Shown piece after piece: positions 19,845 through 28,351 of a DNA stretch of 64,000 bases. Each line of letters starts with the position of its first letter. The first letter of the stretch is position 1. A model generated the notes under the pieces. The model did no database searches. It was not told the DNA's origin and saw only the letters and a list, made by a program, of their open reading frames with translations. This DNA is from Thalassotalea sp. ND16A (GTDB taxonomy: Bacteria; Pseudomonadota; Gammaproteobacteria; Enterobacterales; Alteromonadaceae). A program made the translations under genes and the position numbers. The DNA is taken from positions 1 through 64,000 of the forward strand of contig NZ_JQDZ01000034.1 of NCBI RefSeq assembly GCF_000764205.1, read 5' to 3'.

Positions 19845-21020
19845 TTACTGATGTTGCGCCGGCACCTTGGTCGGTTTTATCTGTTCACTGGCGTAACAAC
19901 CTAACACTTTGATAAAACGGGTTAACTGGGTTAACTCGGTTAAACAATCCTGCATTTTTGCCGACTTTAAATTGGCTTCCAGATCAATATAAAACATCTC
20001 TTCCCAAGGGCGGCCCTGAATTGGTCGAGATTCCAGTTTGGTCATATTAATGCCGTGTTGTTTTAATACCAGCAAACAATCCACCAACTCACCAGGATTT
20101 TGACCGGTAGCTAGAATTAATGTGGTTTTTGCCGGAATTTGTTCGGCCACGTCAACCGGTTTACGGGCGACTAAAATAAAGCGGGTGTGATTTTCCTGCT
20201 GGTTGGCTATCGATTTTGTTAATGACAATAACTCGTACAACTTACCGCCTTCTTCAGAGCCCATTACGGCAATGTTCGCTTGTTTTAGCTCTGCGGCTTT
20301 TTGCATTGCCTGCGCACTTGAGTCGCAATACTCAATGCGTATACCTTCTTGTTTAGCCAAAAAGTTGCTGCATTGCTGTACCGGTTGGGCATGAGCATAA
20401 ATGGTATCGATTTTATCGAGAGAACTGTTCACTGCAGTTAATAAACAATGATCTATCGGTTGTGATAATTCACCCACAATTGACAGGTTGGTGTGTTGCA
20501 ATAGATCGTACACTTCGTTGATACTGCCCGAGCTGGTATTCTCAATTGGCAGCATACCGTAGTCTACGGTACCAGATTCAACCTGATGCAAAATGCCACT
20601 AAAGCTGTCACAACCAAATTCGATGATTTCTTCAGCACGTCGAGAAAAATAGCGATAACTGGCCAAATAGCTGTACGAACCTTTGTCACCTAAAAACGCC
20701 ACACTCACCGTTGGTGTTTTAATGTTCGGGTTTTTCAATTGCTGCAAATACGCTTGTTGATTCAGCACCGAGTCTTCAATGATGGTTTGAAAAATATTGG
20801 TCACGTAATGCGCGTCTAAACCTTCTTTTTTACCCTGTTGGATAAGCCTTACCAATAACTCTTGTTCGCGTTGCTGATCACGCACCGGACGAACTTGATG
20901 AGCTTTACTCTTTGCCACATTTAAAGTCAGTGATCGGCGTTTCGCAAACAAGCTCAGTAAATCCTGATCTAAATTGGTTATTTGTTCACGGATTACATTT
21001 AAATCTAAACTGTCTTTCAC
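19845..21020 (-). CDS. pheA: P-protein: chorismate mutase / prephenate dehydratase
   Basis: Bifunctional enzyme making phenylpyruvate for phenylalanine synthesis. Residues 1-90 are the AroQ chorismate mutase (REQITNLDQDLLSLFAKRRSL). Prephenate dehydratase spans about 104-285, with GDKGSYSYLA, LPIENTSSGSINEVYDLL and the catalytic Thr of HTRF (T279). The ACT domain at 297-375 has ESRP (330-333), part of the Phe-feedback site. Length 391 aa is normal. The start is GTG at 21020 with GGAG about 6 nt upstream. It is transcribed alone, behind a Phe leader peptide and attenuator at 21048-21164. Confidence 0.95.
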   Translation of the reverse strand: MKDSLDLNVIREQITNLDQDLLSLFAKRRSLTLNVAKSKAHQVRPVRDQQREQELLVRLIQQGKKEGLDAHYVTNIFQTIIEDSVLNQQAYLQQLKNPNIKTPTVSVAFLGDKGSYSYLASYRYFSRRAEEIIEFGCDSFSGILHQVESGTVDYGMLPIENTSSGSINEVYDLLQHTNLSIVGELSQPIDHCLLTAVNSSLDKIDTIYAHAQPVQQCSNFLAKQEGIRIEYCDSSAQAMQKAAELKQANIAVMGSEEGGKLYELLSLTKSIANQQENHTRFILVARKPVDVAEQIPAKTTLILATGQNPGELVDCLLVLKQHGINMTKLESRPIQGRPWEEMFYIDLEANLKSAKMQDCLTELTQLTRFIKVLGCYASEQIKPTKVPAQHQ

Positions 21021-21047
21021 CTTTTACTCCAAACTTATTGGTTGTAC

Positions 21048-21124
21048 AAATAATAAAGCCTCCATCAGGAGGCTTTTTCGACGTTTTTAAGTTAGCAACG
21101 AAAAATCCCTCCAGTGTTAACTGG
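21048..21124 (-). promoter_or_regulatory. pheA transcription attenuator
   Basis: In the pheA leader RNA (minus strand) three alternative hairpins can be drawn. Terminator: AAAGCCTCC / GGAGGCTTT (21055-21063 with 21068-21076), tail TTTATTATTT. Antiterminator: GGAGGGAUUUUUCG (21112-21099) pairs almost perfectly with CGAAAAAGCCUCC (21080-21068), consuming the terminator's 5' arm. Anti-antiterminator: CCAGT / ACTGG (21111-21124), which overlaps the end of the leader reading frame. This is the standard logic of amino-acid attenuation: a ribosome stalled on Phe codons favours the antiterminator and lets pheA be transcribed. The structure is read directly; the mechanism is inferred by analogy with enteric pheA. 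Confidence 0.87.
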
Positions 21125-21164
21125 TAAAGAATCGAAACTTAAAAACTAATAATTCAATATTCAT
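21117..21164 (-). CDS. pheL: Phenylalanine leader peptide (PheL-like)
   Basis: A 15-codon frame, MNIELLVFKFRFFTS, in which four of the last eight residues are Phe, including a Phe-Phe pair just before the stop. AAGG lies 4-7 nt upstream of the ATG. It ends exactly in the CCAGT arm of the first leader hairpin, the right place for a stalled ribosome to control the attenuator ahead of pheA. The sequence differs from enteric PheL, but position and composition make the role convincing. Confidence 0.87.
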   Translation of the reverse strand: MNIELLVFKFRFFTS

Positions 21165-21268
21165 GCCTTAACTTTATTAAGCAGGCGAAAAACTGTCAAC
21201 TGATTATTCGTTTTCTGTTAAAATAATCGCCATTAAATTTTTATATCTAAGACTTTGTAGGAATATTG

Positions 21269-21820
21269 ATGTCTTCATTACAAGATCAGTTACTAAAAGC
21301 CGGGTTAACTACCAAGCAAAAAGCCAAGCAGGCGAATAGTGACAAGCGCAAAAAAAACAAACAAAAACGTAGTGGTGTTACAGTTGAGGCATCGTTGCAA
21401 GAACAGGTAAAACAAGACTTAGCCAAAACTCAGGCTAAGAAAGCGGCGACTGACAAAGCGCTTAATGAGCAAAAGCAGCAGCAATTAGCCGAAAAAGAAT
21501 TACAACAACGCATTTTACAAATACTGCAACATCACAGTATTAAAAATATTAATGGCGATGTTGAATATAACTACACCGATAACAGCAAAATTAAAAAATT
21601 GTTTGTTGACGGTGTAACTCAAAAGGCACTAGTCAATGGCCGATTAGCCATTTGTGCCTTAGCCGACACGACCTATCTGGTGACCAGTGAAACTGCCGAG
21701 AAAATAGCCACCTTAGATGCCAGTGTTATTTTGGTGAGTAATGAAAAAGTTGCCAGTGAAGAGATTGAAGAAGATGACCCATATGCCGATTATCAAATTC
21801 CAGATGATTTAATGTGGTAG
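21269..21820 (+). CDS. DUF2058 family protein (YaiL-like)
   Basis: 183-aa basic protein matching the DUF2058/YaiL family of gammaproteobacteria. It starts MSSLQDQLLKAGL, has a Lys/Gln-rich coiled-coil region (about residues 15-85, KQKAKQANSDKRKKNKQKR), then a compact C-terminal domain (YNYTDNSKIKKLFVDG, LVNGRLAIC) and an acidic tail ending DDLMW. The ATG at 21269 is preferred over an adjacent in-frame TTG because TAGGAA is well spaced. The function of the family is not established; nucleic-acid association is suggested by its charge. Confidence 0.85.
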   Translation: MSSLQDQLLKAGLTTKQKAKQANSDKRKKNKQKRSGVTVEASLQEQVKQDLAKTQAKKAATDKALNEQKQQQLAEKELQQRILQILQHHSIKNINGDVEYNYTDNSKIKKLFVDGVTQKALVNGRLAICALADTTYLVTSETAEKIATLDASVILVSNEKVASEEIEEDDPYADYQIPDDLMW

Positions 21821-21871
21821 TCAACACCTAGCTAGAACCCCTTATTTTATTTACATTTTTAGGAAACAACT

Positions 21872-22237
21872 ATGCCTATTTTACGATTTATTATTGGCCG
21901 AATTATTTTATTAATAAATTTTTTAACCATGCCGAAAGCGGTTAAACGTGATGACAATAGCCAACAAGCTATCGACAAAAAAACGGAAAATTACAGTTTA
22001 TACCAGTTAAACGCCTGCCCGTTTTGTGTCAAAGTTCGTCGCTCAATGAAACGCCAAAATTTGAACATACAATTACGCGACATTAAACAAGACAATCACT
22101 TAACCGACTTGGTTGATAATGGCGGAAAACGTACTGTACCATGTTTGCGTATCGACAATAGCGATGGCAGCAGTCAATGGATGTACGAATCAAAAGCCAT
22201 TGTTGCTTATCTTGATCAAGTTGCAACTGCCGCATAA
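21872..22237 (+). CDS. Glutaredoxin-like protein with N-terminal membrane segment
   Basis: 121-aa protein with a hydrophobic N-terminus (residues 3-20) and a glutaredoxin / GST-N domain carrying the dithiol site CPFC near residue 48, the cis-Pro segment TVPCLRI and the glutathione-binding-type ESKAIVAYL helix. This arrangement is common in marine gammaproteobacteria as a membrane-tethered glutaredoxin. The protein probably reduces disulfides using glutathione; the soluble domain is likely cytoplasmic, but topology cannot be settled from sequence. Monocistronic. Confidence 0.82.
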   Translation: MPILRFIIGRIILLINFLTMPKAVKRDDNSQQAIDKKTENYSLYQLNACPFCVKVRRSMKRQNLNIQLRDIKQDNHLTDLVDNGGKRTVPCLRIDNSDGSSQWMYESKAIVAYLDQVATAA

Positions 22238-22260
22238 AGCGAAAGCTTAAATGACAATAA

Positions 22261-22468
22261 TACCAATTTGATTAATTAAGTGGTCTATTTTTTCATGAGG
22301 GAAAACGGATAAATACAAGGCATAAAGTTTAGTAAGTAGTTATTCTCGGCTTTGGCATCCTGCGTCGCTCTACCTGCAGCTTCCATGCTTTCGTACTTAT
22401 AAACTTTATAACGCAGTAGTTATTTGTTTTAGCCATTAAAAATGATCAGGTAATTAGTCAACTTGGTA
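22261..22468. repeat. MITE-like element with 18-bp terminal inverted repeats
   Basis: Ends are TACCAATTTGATTAATTA and, inverted, TACCAAGTTGACTAATTA (16 of 18 matching). The interior is non-coding, with CATCCTGCGTCGCTCTACCT and CTTCCATGCTTTCGTAC segments. Size and ends suggest a non-autonomous mobile repeat, of a kind I associate with intergenic repeats of Alteromonadales genomes (from memory). No flanking target duplication is clear. Confidence 0.55.
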
Positions 22469-22473
22469 TAATA

Positions 22474-22502
22474 AGACCTGAAAAATTCGGGTCTTTTTTT
22501 TG
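22474..22502 (+). terminator. Terminator of the glutaredoxin gene
   Basis: Stem GACCTGAA / TTCGGGTC (with one G-U pair), 3-4 nt loop, followed by eight T residues. Confidence 0.8.
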
Positions 22503-22575
22503 TCATCAGGAAATTATTTTATTCGCTTTCCTGTCTGTTACATTAGTAAGGTAAGTAATAGGTTGGCGACAGAAT

Positions 22576-23574
22576 ATGTTAATTAAAACGAAGCGCAGTT
22601 ATGAGCTGACGGAAAACCAGGTCACCGATGAGACCATTTATCAAGGCCGTCGCAAGGTGCTAAAACAGCTAGGCTTTATCAGCGCCTCGGCTTTGCTTGG
22701 CAGCAATACACTTGCCACAACAGCCAGTGCCGATGAAACGGTATTCAAAACGAAAGCGCTGCAATTCTCTTCGTCAAACTCGTCTACCATAAGTGAGCAG
22801 TTCACGCCTGAACACAAAGTGATCAGCCACAATAATTTCTATGAATTTGGCGCCAAAAAAGATCAACCGCAAAAGCTGGCACAAAATTTTAAGGTTGAGC
22901 CCTGGCAATTAAAAGTCAGTGGTGAGGTAAACAAACCTTTCACTCTCGATTACGAACAGTTATTTTCCAGTTTTACCATTGAAGAGAGGATATACCGGCT
23001 GCGCTGTGTAGAAGCCTGGTCTATGGTCATTCCCTGGTTAGGCTTTCGTTTGGCCGATTTAATTAAAAAAGCCGAACCAAATTCGAAAGCCAAATATGTG
23101 GCGTTTAAAACCTTATATGATCCTGAACAAATGCCCGGTCAGGCCAACCGCTATTTAGGTGGTGGCATTAAATACCCGTATGTTGAAGGTTTGCGTATTG
23201 ATGAAGCGATGCACGACTTAAGCATTTTATCGGTCGGTTTATACGGTAAAACCCTGCCACCACAAAATGGCGCGCCGATTCGTTTGGTGACCCCGTGGAA
23301 ATATGGTTTTAAAAGCATTAAATCGATTGTTGAAATTAAATTAGTCGAGCGCAAGCCTAAGACTACCTGGAATAAACTGGCACCAAATGAATACGGTTTT
23401 TACGCCAATGTTAACCCTGAAGTGGATCACCCCAGATGGTCACAAGGCAGTGAACGCCGCCTTACCAGTGGTGGCCTCTTTGCCCGTAACCGCATCAAGA
23501 CGCAAATGTTTAACGGTTATGGTGAAGACGTTGCCAGCCTTTATCAGGGCATGAATTTGCGCAAACATTATTGA
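22576..23574 (+). CDS. msrP: Protein-methionine-sulfoxide reductase catalytic subunit MsrP
   Basis: Periplasmic molybdopterin enzyme that repairs oxidised methionines. A Tat signal is visible ([13 protein letters not shown] at 25-26, then a hydrophobic stretch). The oxidoreductase molybdopterin domain has [14 protein letters not shown] with the Mo-ligating Cys144, and [18 protein letters not shown]. Length 332 aa matches MsrP/YedY. Its stop overlaps the msrQ start by 4 nt (ATGA), so the subunits are coupled. The paired membrane protein supplies electrons from quinol. Confidence 0.95.
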   Translation: MLIKTKRSYELTENQVTDETIYQGRRKVLKQLGFISASALLGSNTLATTASADETVFKTKALQFSSSNSSTISEQFTPEHKVISHNNFYEFGAKKDQPQKLAQNFKVEPWQLKVSGEVNKPFTLDYEQLFSSFTIEERIYRLRCVEAWSMVIPWLGFRLADLIKKAEPNSKAKYVAFKTLYDPEQMPGQANRYLGGGIKYPYVEGLRIDEAMHDLSILSVGLYGKTLPPQNGAPIRLVTPWKYGFKSIKSIVEIKLVERKPKTTWNKLAPNEYGFYANVNPEVDHPRWSQGSERRLTSGGLFARNRIKTQMFNGYGEDVASLYQGMNLRKHY

Positions 23575-24176
23575 TGAACTGGCTGATTAAACATCGAGTA
23601 TTGCTATTAAAAACGTTAATACATTTCTGCTCTTTTATCCCGGTGGTGCTGATCTATTATTTTGCCGTGCTCGATCAATTAGGCAGCGATCCGGTGGAAG
23701 AAGTGATCCACTTTACCGGCATTGGTGCGTTAAATTTACTCTTGCTCACCTTGCTTGTTTCGCCGCTGGCGAAAAAGTTTAAACAGGGCTGGTTAACTAA
23801 GATAAGACGCTTACTCGGCATTTATGCATTTTTTTACGCTTGTTTACACCTGCTAAATTTTTTGTTTTTTGAACTGCAGTTTGATTTTTCGCTATTTTTT
23901 GATGAAATCATCGACCGACCGTATATCACCGTCGGCATGCTCGCTTACATGATCATTTTTTCTCTGGCGCTTACCTCACTGGCTCGGTTGCGCAAAAAAA
24001 TGGGAAAACGCTGGCAAAAGTTACATAATTTTAATTACTTGTTGGTCATTCTGGTTTGCATCCATTTTTATTGGTCGGTAAAGTCGGAAATCATTGAACC
24101 ATCGATTTATTTTATGATGTTGTTTGTGTTGTTGTATCAGCGTAAAGATAAATTCAAACGTTGGCTTAAACGTTAA
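23571..24176 (+). CDS. msrQ: MsrQ heme-binding membrane subunit
   Basis: 201-aa inner-membrane b-type cytochrome (YedZ) with six hydrophobic segments that passes electrons to MsrP. Histidines at the expected places include the start of [15 protein letters not shown] and the [17 protein letters not shown] segment. The starts overlap (ATGA) with msrP, the standard msrPQ arrangement. Confidence 0.93.
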   Translation: MMNWLIKHRVLLLKTLIHFCSFIPVVLIYYFAVLDQLGSDPVEEVIHFTGIGALNLLLLTLLVSPLAKKFKQGWLTKIRRLLGIYAFFYACLHLLNFLFFELQFDFSLFFDEIIDRPYITVGMLAYMIIFSLALTSLARLRKKMGKRWQKLHNFNYLLVILVCIHFYWSVKSEIIEPSIYFMMLFVLLYQRKDKFKRWLKR

Positions 24177-24242
24177 TAGTTGCTACAGTTCAACCCATAG
24201 TCAACAAATCACAACAATTACCACATTAGTAACAACACAGTT

Positions 24243-25106
24243 ATGTCAGATACAGCCGAAGAATTTCACCTAACCATTACCAGCCGAGAGCAAAATGCGG
24301 TTGATCTGCTGTCGGTCGCGGCAAAATTATCACATCATGAAATCAAGCTGGCGATGACCAAAGGTTGCGTTTGGCATACCCGTAAAAGACATACTCAACG
24401 CTTACGACGGAGTAAAAAAGTGCTGCAAGCCGGGGACGAAATACACATGTATCACAACCCAAGGGTATTAAGTCAAACGGTTACGCCGGCAACGTTAATT
24501 GCCGATGAAGGGGATTACAGCATTTGGTTCAAGCCTTATGGCATGCTTTGCCAGGGGTCGAAGTGGAGTGACCATACCACCATAAACCGTTTTGTCGAAA
24601 CCAACCTATTGCCGCAAAGGCCAGCATTTGTCGTCCATCGTCTCGACCGAGCAACCACCGGTCTTTTGGTTATTGCCCACGCAAAATCGGCCGCCAGAGC
24701 ACTAAGTTCAGCTTTCGAGCAGCGAAACACCAAAAAGGTTTACCAGGCTATTGTACACGGCAAGTTTAACGCCATTGACAATTCGCAAACTGTGCAAACC
24801 ATAAATACCGATATCGATGGTAAAACTGCAGTCAGTCATGTGTCATTACTGAGCTATGATCAGAGCCATGATCGCTCGCTAGTGGAAGTCAATATTGATA
24901 CTGGCCGAAAACACCAGATCAGAATTCACCTGGCTGCCATTGGTTTGCCTATTGTTGGCGATAGAATGCATGGCATAAAAGAAAAGGATGATAGTGAGGA
25001 CTTACAATTGTGTGCCGTGGCGTTAACTATCCCTTGCCCGCATACAGGGCAAAGCAAGGAATACCTATTAACCGATGAGTTGCAATTAAGTCATAAATTT
25101 AGCTGA
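24243..25106 (+). CDS. RluA-family RNA pseudouridine synthase
   Basis: 287-aa enzyme that isomerises uridine in rRNA or tRNA. The catalytic motif HRLDRATTGLLV with the essential Asp is present, plus KVYQAIVHG and GRKHQIRIHLAAIGLPIVGD, all typical of the RluA family. The N-terminal 75 residues (HEIKLAMTKGCVWHTRKRHTQRL) look like a divergent S4-type RNA-binding domain. Which uridine it modifies cannot be said. Its 3' end overlaps that of the convergent lyase gene by 8 nt. Confidence 0.88.
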   Translation: MSDTAEEFHLTITSREQNAVDLLSVAAKLSHHEIKLAMTKGCVWHTRKRHTQRLRRSKKVLQAGDEIHMYHNPRVLSQTVTPATLIADEGDYSIWFKPYGMLCQGSKWSDHTTINRFVETNLLPQRPAFVVHRLDRATTGLLVIAHAKSAARALSSAFEQRNTKKVYQAIVHGKFNAIDNSQTVQTINTDIDGKTAVSHVSLLSYDQSHDRSLVEVNIDTGRKHQIRIHLAAIGLPIVGDRMHGIKEKDDSEDLQLCAVALTIPCPHTGQSKEYLLTDELQLSHKFS

Positions 25107-26316
25107 AATTTACCACTGTGTCGGTGTTGTTGTGGCCGATAAGGTTCAACGAATTATCTAAGTCGTTAATTATATCATCAGCATTTTCCAGGCCAACCGA
25201 AATACGAATTAAGCTGTCGCTAATGCCGGCATCCAGTCTTTCTTCCTGGCTGTAAGGTGAATGGGTCATCGATGCTGGATGTTGAATTAATGATTCGGCA
25301 TCGCCCAAACTCACCGCAATGCTGAACAACTGCATACGGTTAATGAACGCACTGCCTTGGTGAATATCGCCTTTAATTTCAAAAGCGATAACGCCACCGG
25401 CAGCCTGCATTTGCTTACCGATAAATTTATGGCCACTATGGCTGGCCAAACCCGGGTAATAAACTGCGGTTACCATAGGGTGACCCTCAAGGTACTCCGC
25501 CACTTTTTGGGCATTGCTGCAATGTCTTTCCATGCGGATTGGCAGCGTTTTCAAGCCTCTTAAAATTAACCAGGCATCGTGCGGACTGATGGTGGCGCCA
25601 ATATCTTTGAGTACGGTTAATTTTATGTGAGTGATCATCTCCGTAGTACCACAGACAATGCCGGCAACAACATCACCATGACCATTCAGGTATTTAGTGG
25701 CGCTATGAATGACGATATCAATACCAAACTCGATAGGGCGCTGCAATATCGGCGTTAAAAAGGTATTATCAACAATCGAAATCAATTGGTGTTGTTTGGC
25801 AATATTACCAATCATTTCCAAATCAAGAACTACCAGGTTTGGATTAATGGGAGTTTCCAGGAAAATCACTTTGGTGTTTTCTTTGATCGCCGCAACTATC
25901 TCGGCCTCATTGTTCATATCAACAAATGTTACCTCAACCCCGAACCGGGTTAATTGGTGCGCCATTAACGCATAGCTACAACCATAAACGGCTTTCGATG
26001 AAATTAAATGATCACCGGCCGATAAATTTGCCAGTAATGCCGCCGATACCGCCCCCATTCCGGTTGCCGTTGCTGCGGCATCTTCCATGCCTTCTAGAGC
26101 GGCTACTCTTTGCTCTAATTGGCGGGTGGTTGGATTGCCCAAACGAGTATAAATAAAACCTTCCTGCTCACCAGCAAAGCGATCGGCGCCTTGCTCGGCA
26201 TTATCAAAAATAAAAGTCGAGGTTTGATAAAGCGGCGTGGCGAGCGAGCCAAACTGTTCATCATTAATACGGCCTGCGTGAATGGCTTTGGTGTCGATAT
26301 GAGCATTTTTTTTCAT
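25099..26316 (-). CDS. megL: Methionine gamma-lyase (PLP, Cys/Met metabolism family)
   Basis: Cleaves methionine to methanethiol, ammonia and 2-oxobutyrate. About 405 aa. The PLP lysine is in HSATKYLNGHGDVVAG (K208) and YTRLGNPTTRQLE is conserved. The decisive residue is Cys113 in VYGCSYALM, at the position of the Cys that marks true methionine gamma-lyases (Cys116 in the Pseudomonas enzyme, with the same spacing to the PLP Lys); cystathionine synthases and lyases lack it. The frame opens at TTG 26346, but ATG 26316 gives MKKNAHIDTKAIHAG, the family N-terminus. It is divergent from tyrR, with three TyrR-box-like palindromes between them. Confidence 0.88.
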   Translation of the reverse strand: MKKNAHIDTKAIHAGRINDEQFGSLATPLYQTSTFIFDNAEQGADRFAGEQEGFIYTRLGNPTTRQLEQRVAALEGMEDAAATATGMGAVSAALLANLSAGDHLISSKAVYGCSYALMAHQLTRFGVEVTFVDMNNEAEIVAAIKENTKVIFLETPINPNLVVLDLEMIGNIAKQHQLISIVDNTFLTPILQRPIEFGIDIVIHSATKYLNGHGDVVAGIVCGTTEMITHIKLTVLKDIGATISPHDAWLILRGLKTLPIRMERHCSNAQKVAEYLEGHPMVTAVYYPGLASHSGHKFIGKQMQAAGGVIAFEIKGDIHQGSAFINRMQLFSIAVSLGDAESLIQHPASMTHSPYSQEERLDAGISDSLIRISVGLENADDIINDLDNSLNLIGHNNTDTVVNFS

Positions 26317-26450
26317 AAATTGTCCAATTTTATAGTGAGCTTGCAAAATTTTGTATCCTTTGACTAATTAGAGCAAAACCCTTGCCAGTTTAAAATTTAT
26401 TGTTAATTCAATGTGTTACGTTTACTTTTCGGTTTTGTCTCTTATCTGCG

Positions 26451-26468
26451 TGTAATAATTTTATTACA
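26451..26468. promoter_or_regulatory. TyrR-box-like palindrome 1
   Basis: TGTAATAATTTTATTACA, a perfect palindrome of the form TGTAAT-N6-ATTACA. TyrR boxes in enterics follow TGTAAA-N6-TTTACA. It lies between the divergent megL and tyrR genes. Confidence 0.68.
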
Positions 26469-26531
26469 TTGATTGGTATTCATGCTTGAATACCGGGCTA
26501 CAGTAGTTTGAACCTATGGCTTTTTACAAAA

Positions 26532-26549
26532 TGTAATAATTGTATTACG
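26532..26549. promoter_or_regulatory. TyrR-box-like palindrome 2
   Basis: TGTAATAATTGTATTACG, with the same TGTAAT-N6-ATTAC half-sites and the last base diverged. It ends 1 nt before box 3. Confidence 0.68.
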
Positions 26550-26550
26550 A

Positions 26551-26568
26551 TGTAATGTAATTATTACA
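26551..26568. promoter_or_regulatory. TyrR-box-like palindrome 3
   Basis: TGTAATGTAATTATTACA, TGTAAT-N6-ATTACA, 37 nt upstream of the tyrR ATG. Adjacent boxes 2 and 3 are placed as for a strong/weak TyrR box pair and suggest autoregulation. Confidence 0.68.
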
Positions 26569-26605
26569 AAGTTGCATTCAGCAATATAGATCACGAGCTT
26601 CGACT

Positions 26606-28147
26606 ATGAGAATTGAAATTGCCTCGCAAGACAGAGTCGGTATTACCCAGGAAATATTGTCGGTATTTGCGGCCAAGCAATGGAACTTACTCGCCGTAGA
26701 GGTGAGTAAGTTTCATATTTTTGTACAGTTAAAAGATCAGGGCTTGTCGTTAGCCACAATTAAACCTGAGTTGCTAAAAATCACCGGCGTGGAAGCGGTG
26801 AAAGCCATCGAGTTAATGCCAGGGGAACGTAAGTCGCAACAATTAGAAGTGCTACTGGCAAAAATCCCCGAGCCAATCATCGACATCGATAAAAGTGGTT
26901 TTATTTTGGTTGCCAATAAAGCGGCGGCAGATTTTTTAAAGGTAAACAACAGCGAGTTAATCGGCAAAGCAATCAATAACTATATTGAACAGCGCTTACA
27001 AATTGATTTAACCGGCCAGTCAAGCACCCAAGAAGTCACCTTTGCCGGCCATCAATTTTTTGCCGATATCTCGCCGGTAAAAACGGAGCGTACCATCAGT
27101 GGCGCCGTATTGGTGTTAAGAAGTTTAGAAAATGTGGGTCGTCACTTATCGCAATTACAGCAAGGTATACAGAGTGGTTTTGACGCCATTATTGGTAAAT
27201 CCTCGCAAATTGTTGAAGTGATCAATCAAGCGAAACGTTTCGCCAGCCTGGATTTGCCGATATTAATTAGTGGTGAAACGGGGACCGGTAAGGAGCTTAT
27301 TGCCCGAGCGTTACACGACACTGGTAATCGTGCCAATAAGCCTTTTCTTGCCATTAATTGTGCCGCGTTACCCGAACATTTATTGGAGTCTGAATTGTTT
27401 GGTTATGCCGCTGGAGCATTTACCGGGGCGAAAAGTGGTGGCAAACCGGGGTTGCTCGAATTGGCTGATGGGGGAAGTGTTTTCTTAGATGAAATTGCCG
27501 AAATGCCGACCTATTTACAAGCTAAGTTATTGCGGTTCTTACAAGACTTTCAATTGCGCCGGGTTGGGGCGGTGAAAGATAAAAAAGTGGATGTGCGCAT
27601 CATCAGTGCCAGTCATCAAGACTTGCCCAAGCTAGTGAGAGATAAGCATTTTCGCGAAGATTTGTATTATCGTTTAAATGTGTTAAATCTTAAGCTGCCG
27701 CCGTTAAGAGAGCGCCATGATGATATTCCATTGTTGGTCAATGTATTTATCGATAATGCGGCAAAACAAGTCAATCAAAGCAATATCAGCATGAGCGCCA
27801 CCGCGATGCAGAAAATTTGCCAATATTCGTGGCCTGGTAACATTCGGCAATTGCAAAATGTGTTATTTAGAGTCGTCGCCTTAGCCGATGCTAATATCAT
27901 TACCGAACAACAACTGGTGTTTGATGATGAGTCCCTGCATAAAGGCCAATTGACAACTGGCAAAGGTGGGTTGATTTCAAATGAACAAGTCACGGACTGG
28001 CAGAGTGCGCAACAGCAATTTGAGCAAGAGCTGCTGACGACGCTTTACCCATTGTATCCATCCACTCGAAAACTGGCCGAGCGCTTGAATGTCTCGCACA
28101 ATAAGGTAGCGATGAAAATAAGGCAATATGGTATCAATATAGAATAA
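26606..28147 (+). CDS. tyrR: TyrR/PhhR-type aromatic amino acid regulator
   Basis: 513-aa regulator that senses aromatic amino acids. Domains in order: ACT (residues 1-75), PAS (about 80-170), AAA+ with Walker A GETGTGKE (223-230) and Walker B SVFLDEIAEM (291-300), and a C-terminal TyrR-type HTH (YPSTRKLAERLNVSHNKVAMKIRQYG). Unlike E. coli TyrR, it retains GAFTGA at 270-275, the loop that contacts sigma-54, so it probably activates sigma-54 promoters as Pseudomonas PhhR does. Targets likely include its own promoter and the divergent megL, and perhaps kynU and the NSS transporter downstream. Confidence 0.93.
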   Translation: MRIEIASQDRVGITQEILSVFAAKQWNLLAVEVSKFHIFVQLKDQGLSLATIKPELLKITGVEAVKAIELMPGERKSQQLEVLLAKIPEPIIDIDKSGFILVANKAAADFLKVNNSELIGKAINNYIEQRLQIDLTGQSSTQEVTFAGHQFFADISPVKTERTISGAVLVLRSLENVGRHLSQLQQGIQSGFDAIIGKSSQIVEVINQAKRFASLDLPILISGETGTGKELIARALHDTGNRANKPFLAINCAALPEHLLESELFGYAAGAFTGAKSGGKPGLLELADGGSVFLDEIAEMPTYLQAKLLRFLQDFQLRRVGAVKDKKVDVRIISASHQDLPKLVRDKHFREDLYYRLNVLNLKLPPLRERHDDIPLLVNVFIDNAAKQVNQSNISMSATAMQKICQYSWPGNIRQLQNVLFRVVALADANIITEQQLVFDDESLHKGQLTTGKGGLISNEQVTDWQSAQQQFEQELLTTLYPLYPSTRKLAERLNVSHNKVAMKIRQYGINIE

Positions 28148-28351
28148 CAAAGTAAGACTAATCATCAACATGAGTAATAATGCTGTGGATATATTGGCTG
28201 CGTTATATCTTATTTGTTATGTCTATACTTAATATTGTTATTATCTTGTTATGTTAAAGTTTTCTAGAATCGAGAAAGATAAAAAACAGTAACTACACTT
28301 TTATCACTAAGCTTATATCAACAACGGTTACTGAAACTCTTGTGAGGAATT

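Larger units (their letters stand above)
22238..22575. other. Intergenic region with a repeat-like element and terminator
   Basis: 338 nt without a gene. Most of it is a roughly 208-bp element bounded by inverted repeats (22261-22278 and 22451-22468), followed by a terminator at 22474-22502. The last 70 nt hold the msrP promoter region. Confidence 0.5.

Noticed and set aside
19558-19851. 97-codon plus-strand frame between the IS30 remnant and pheA
   Set aside because: It contains the pheA terminator and overlaps the pheA end; no protein features.
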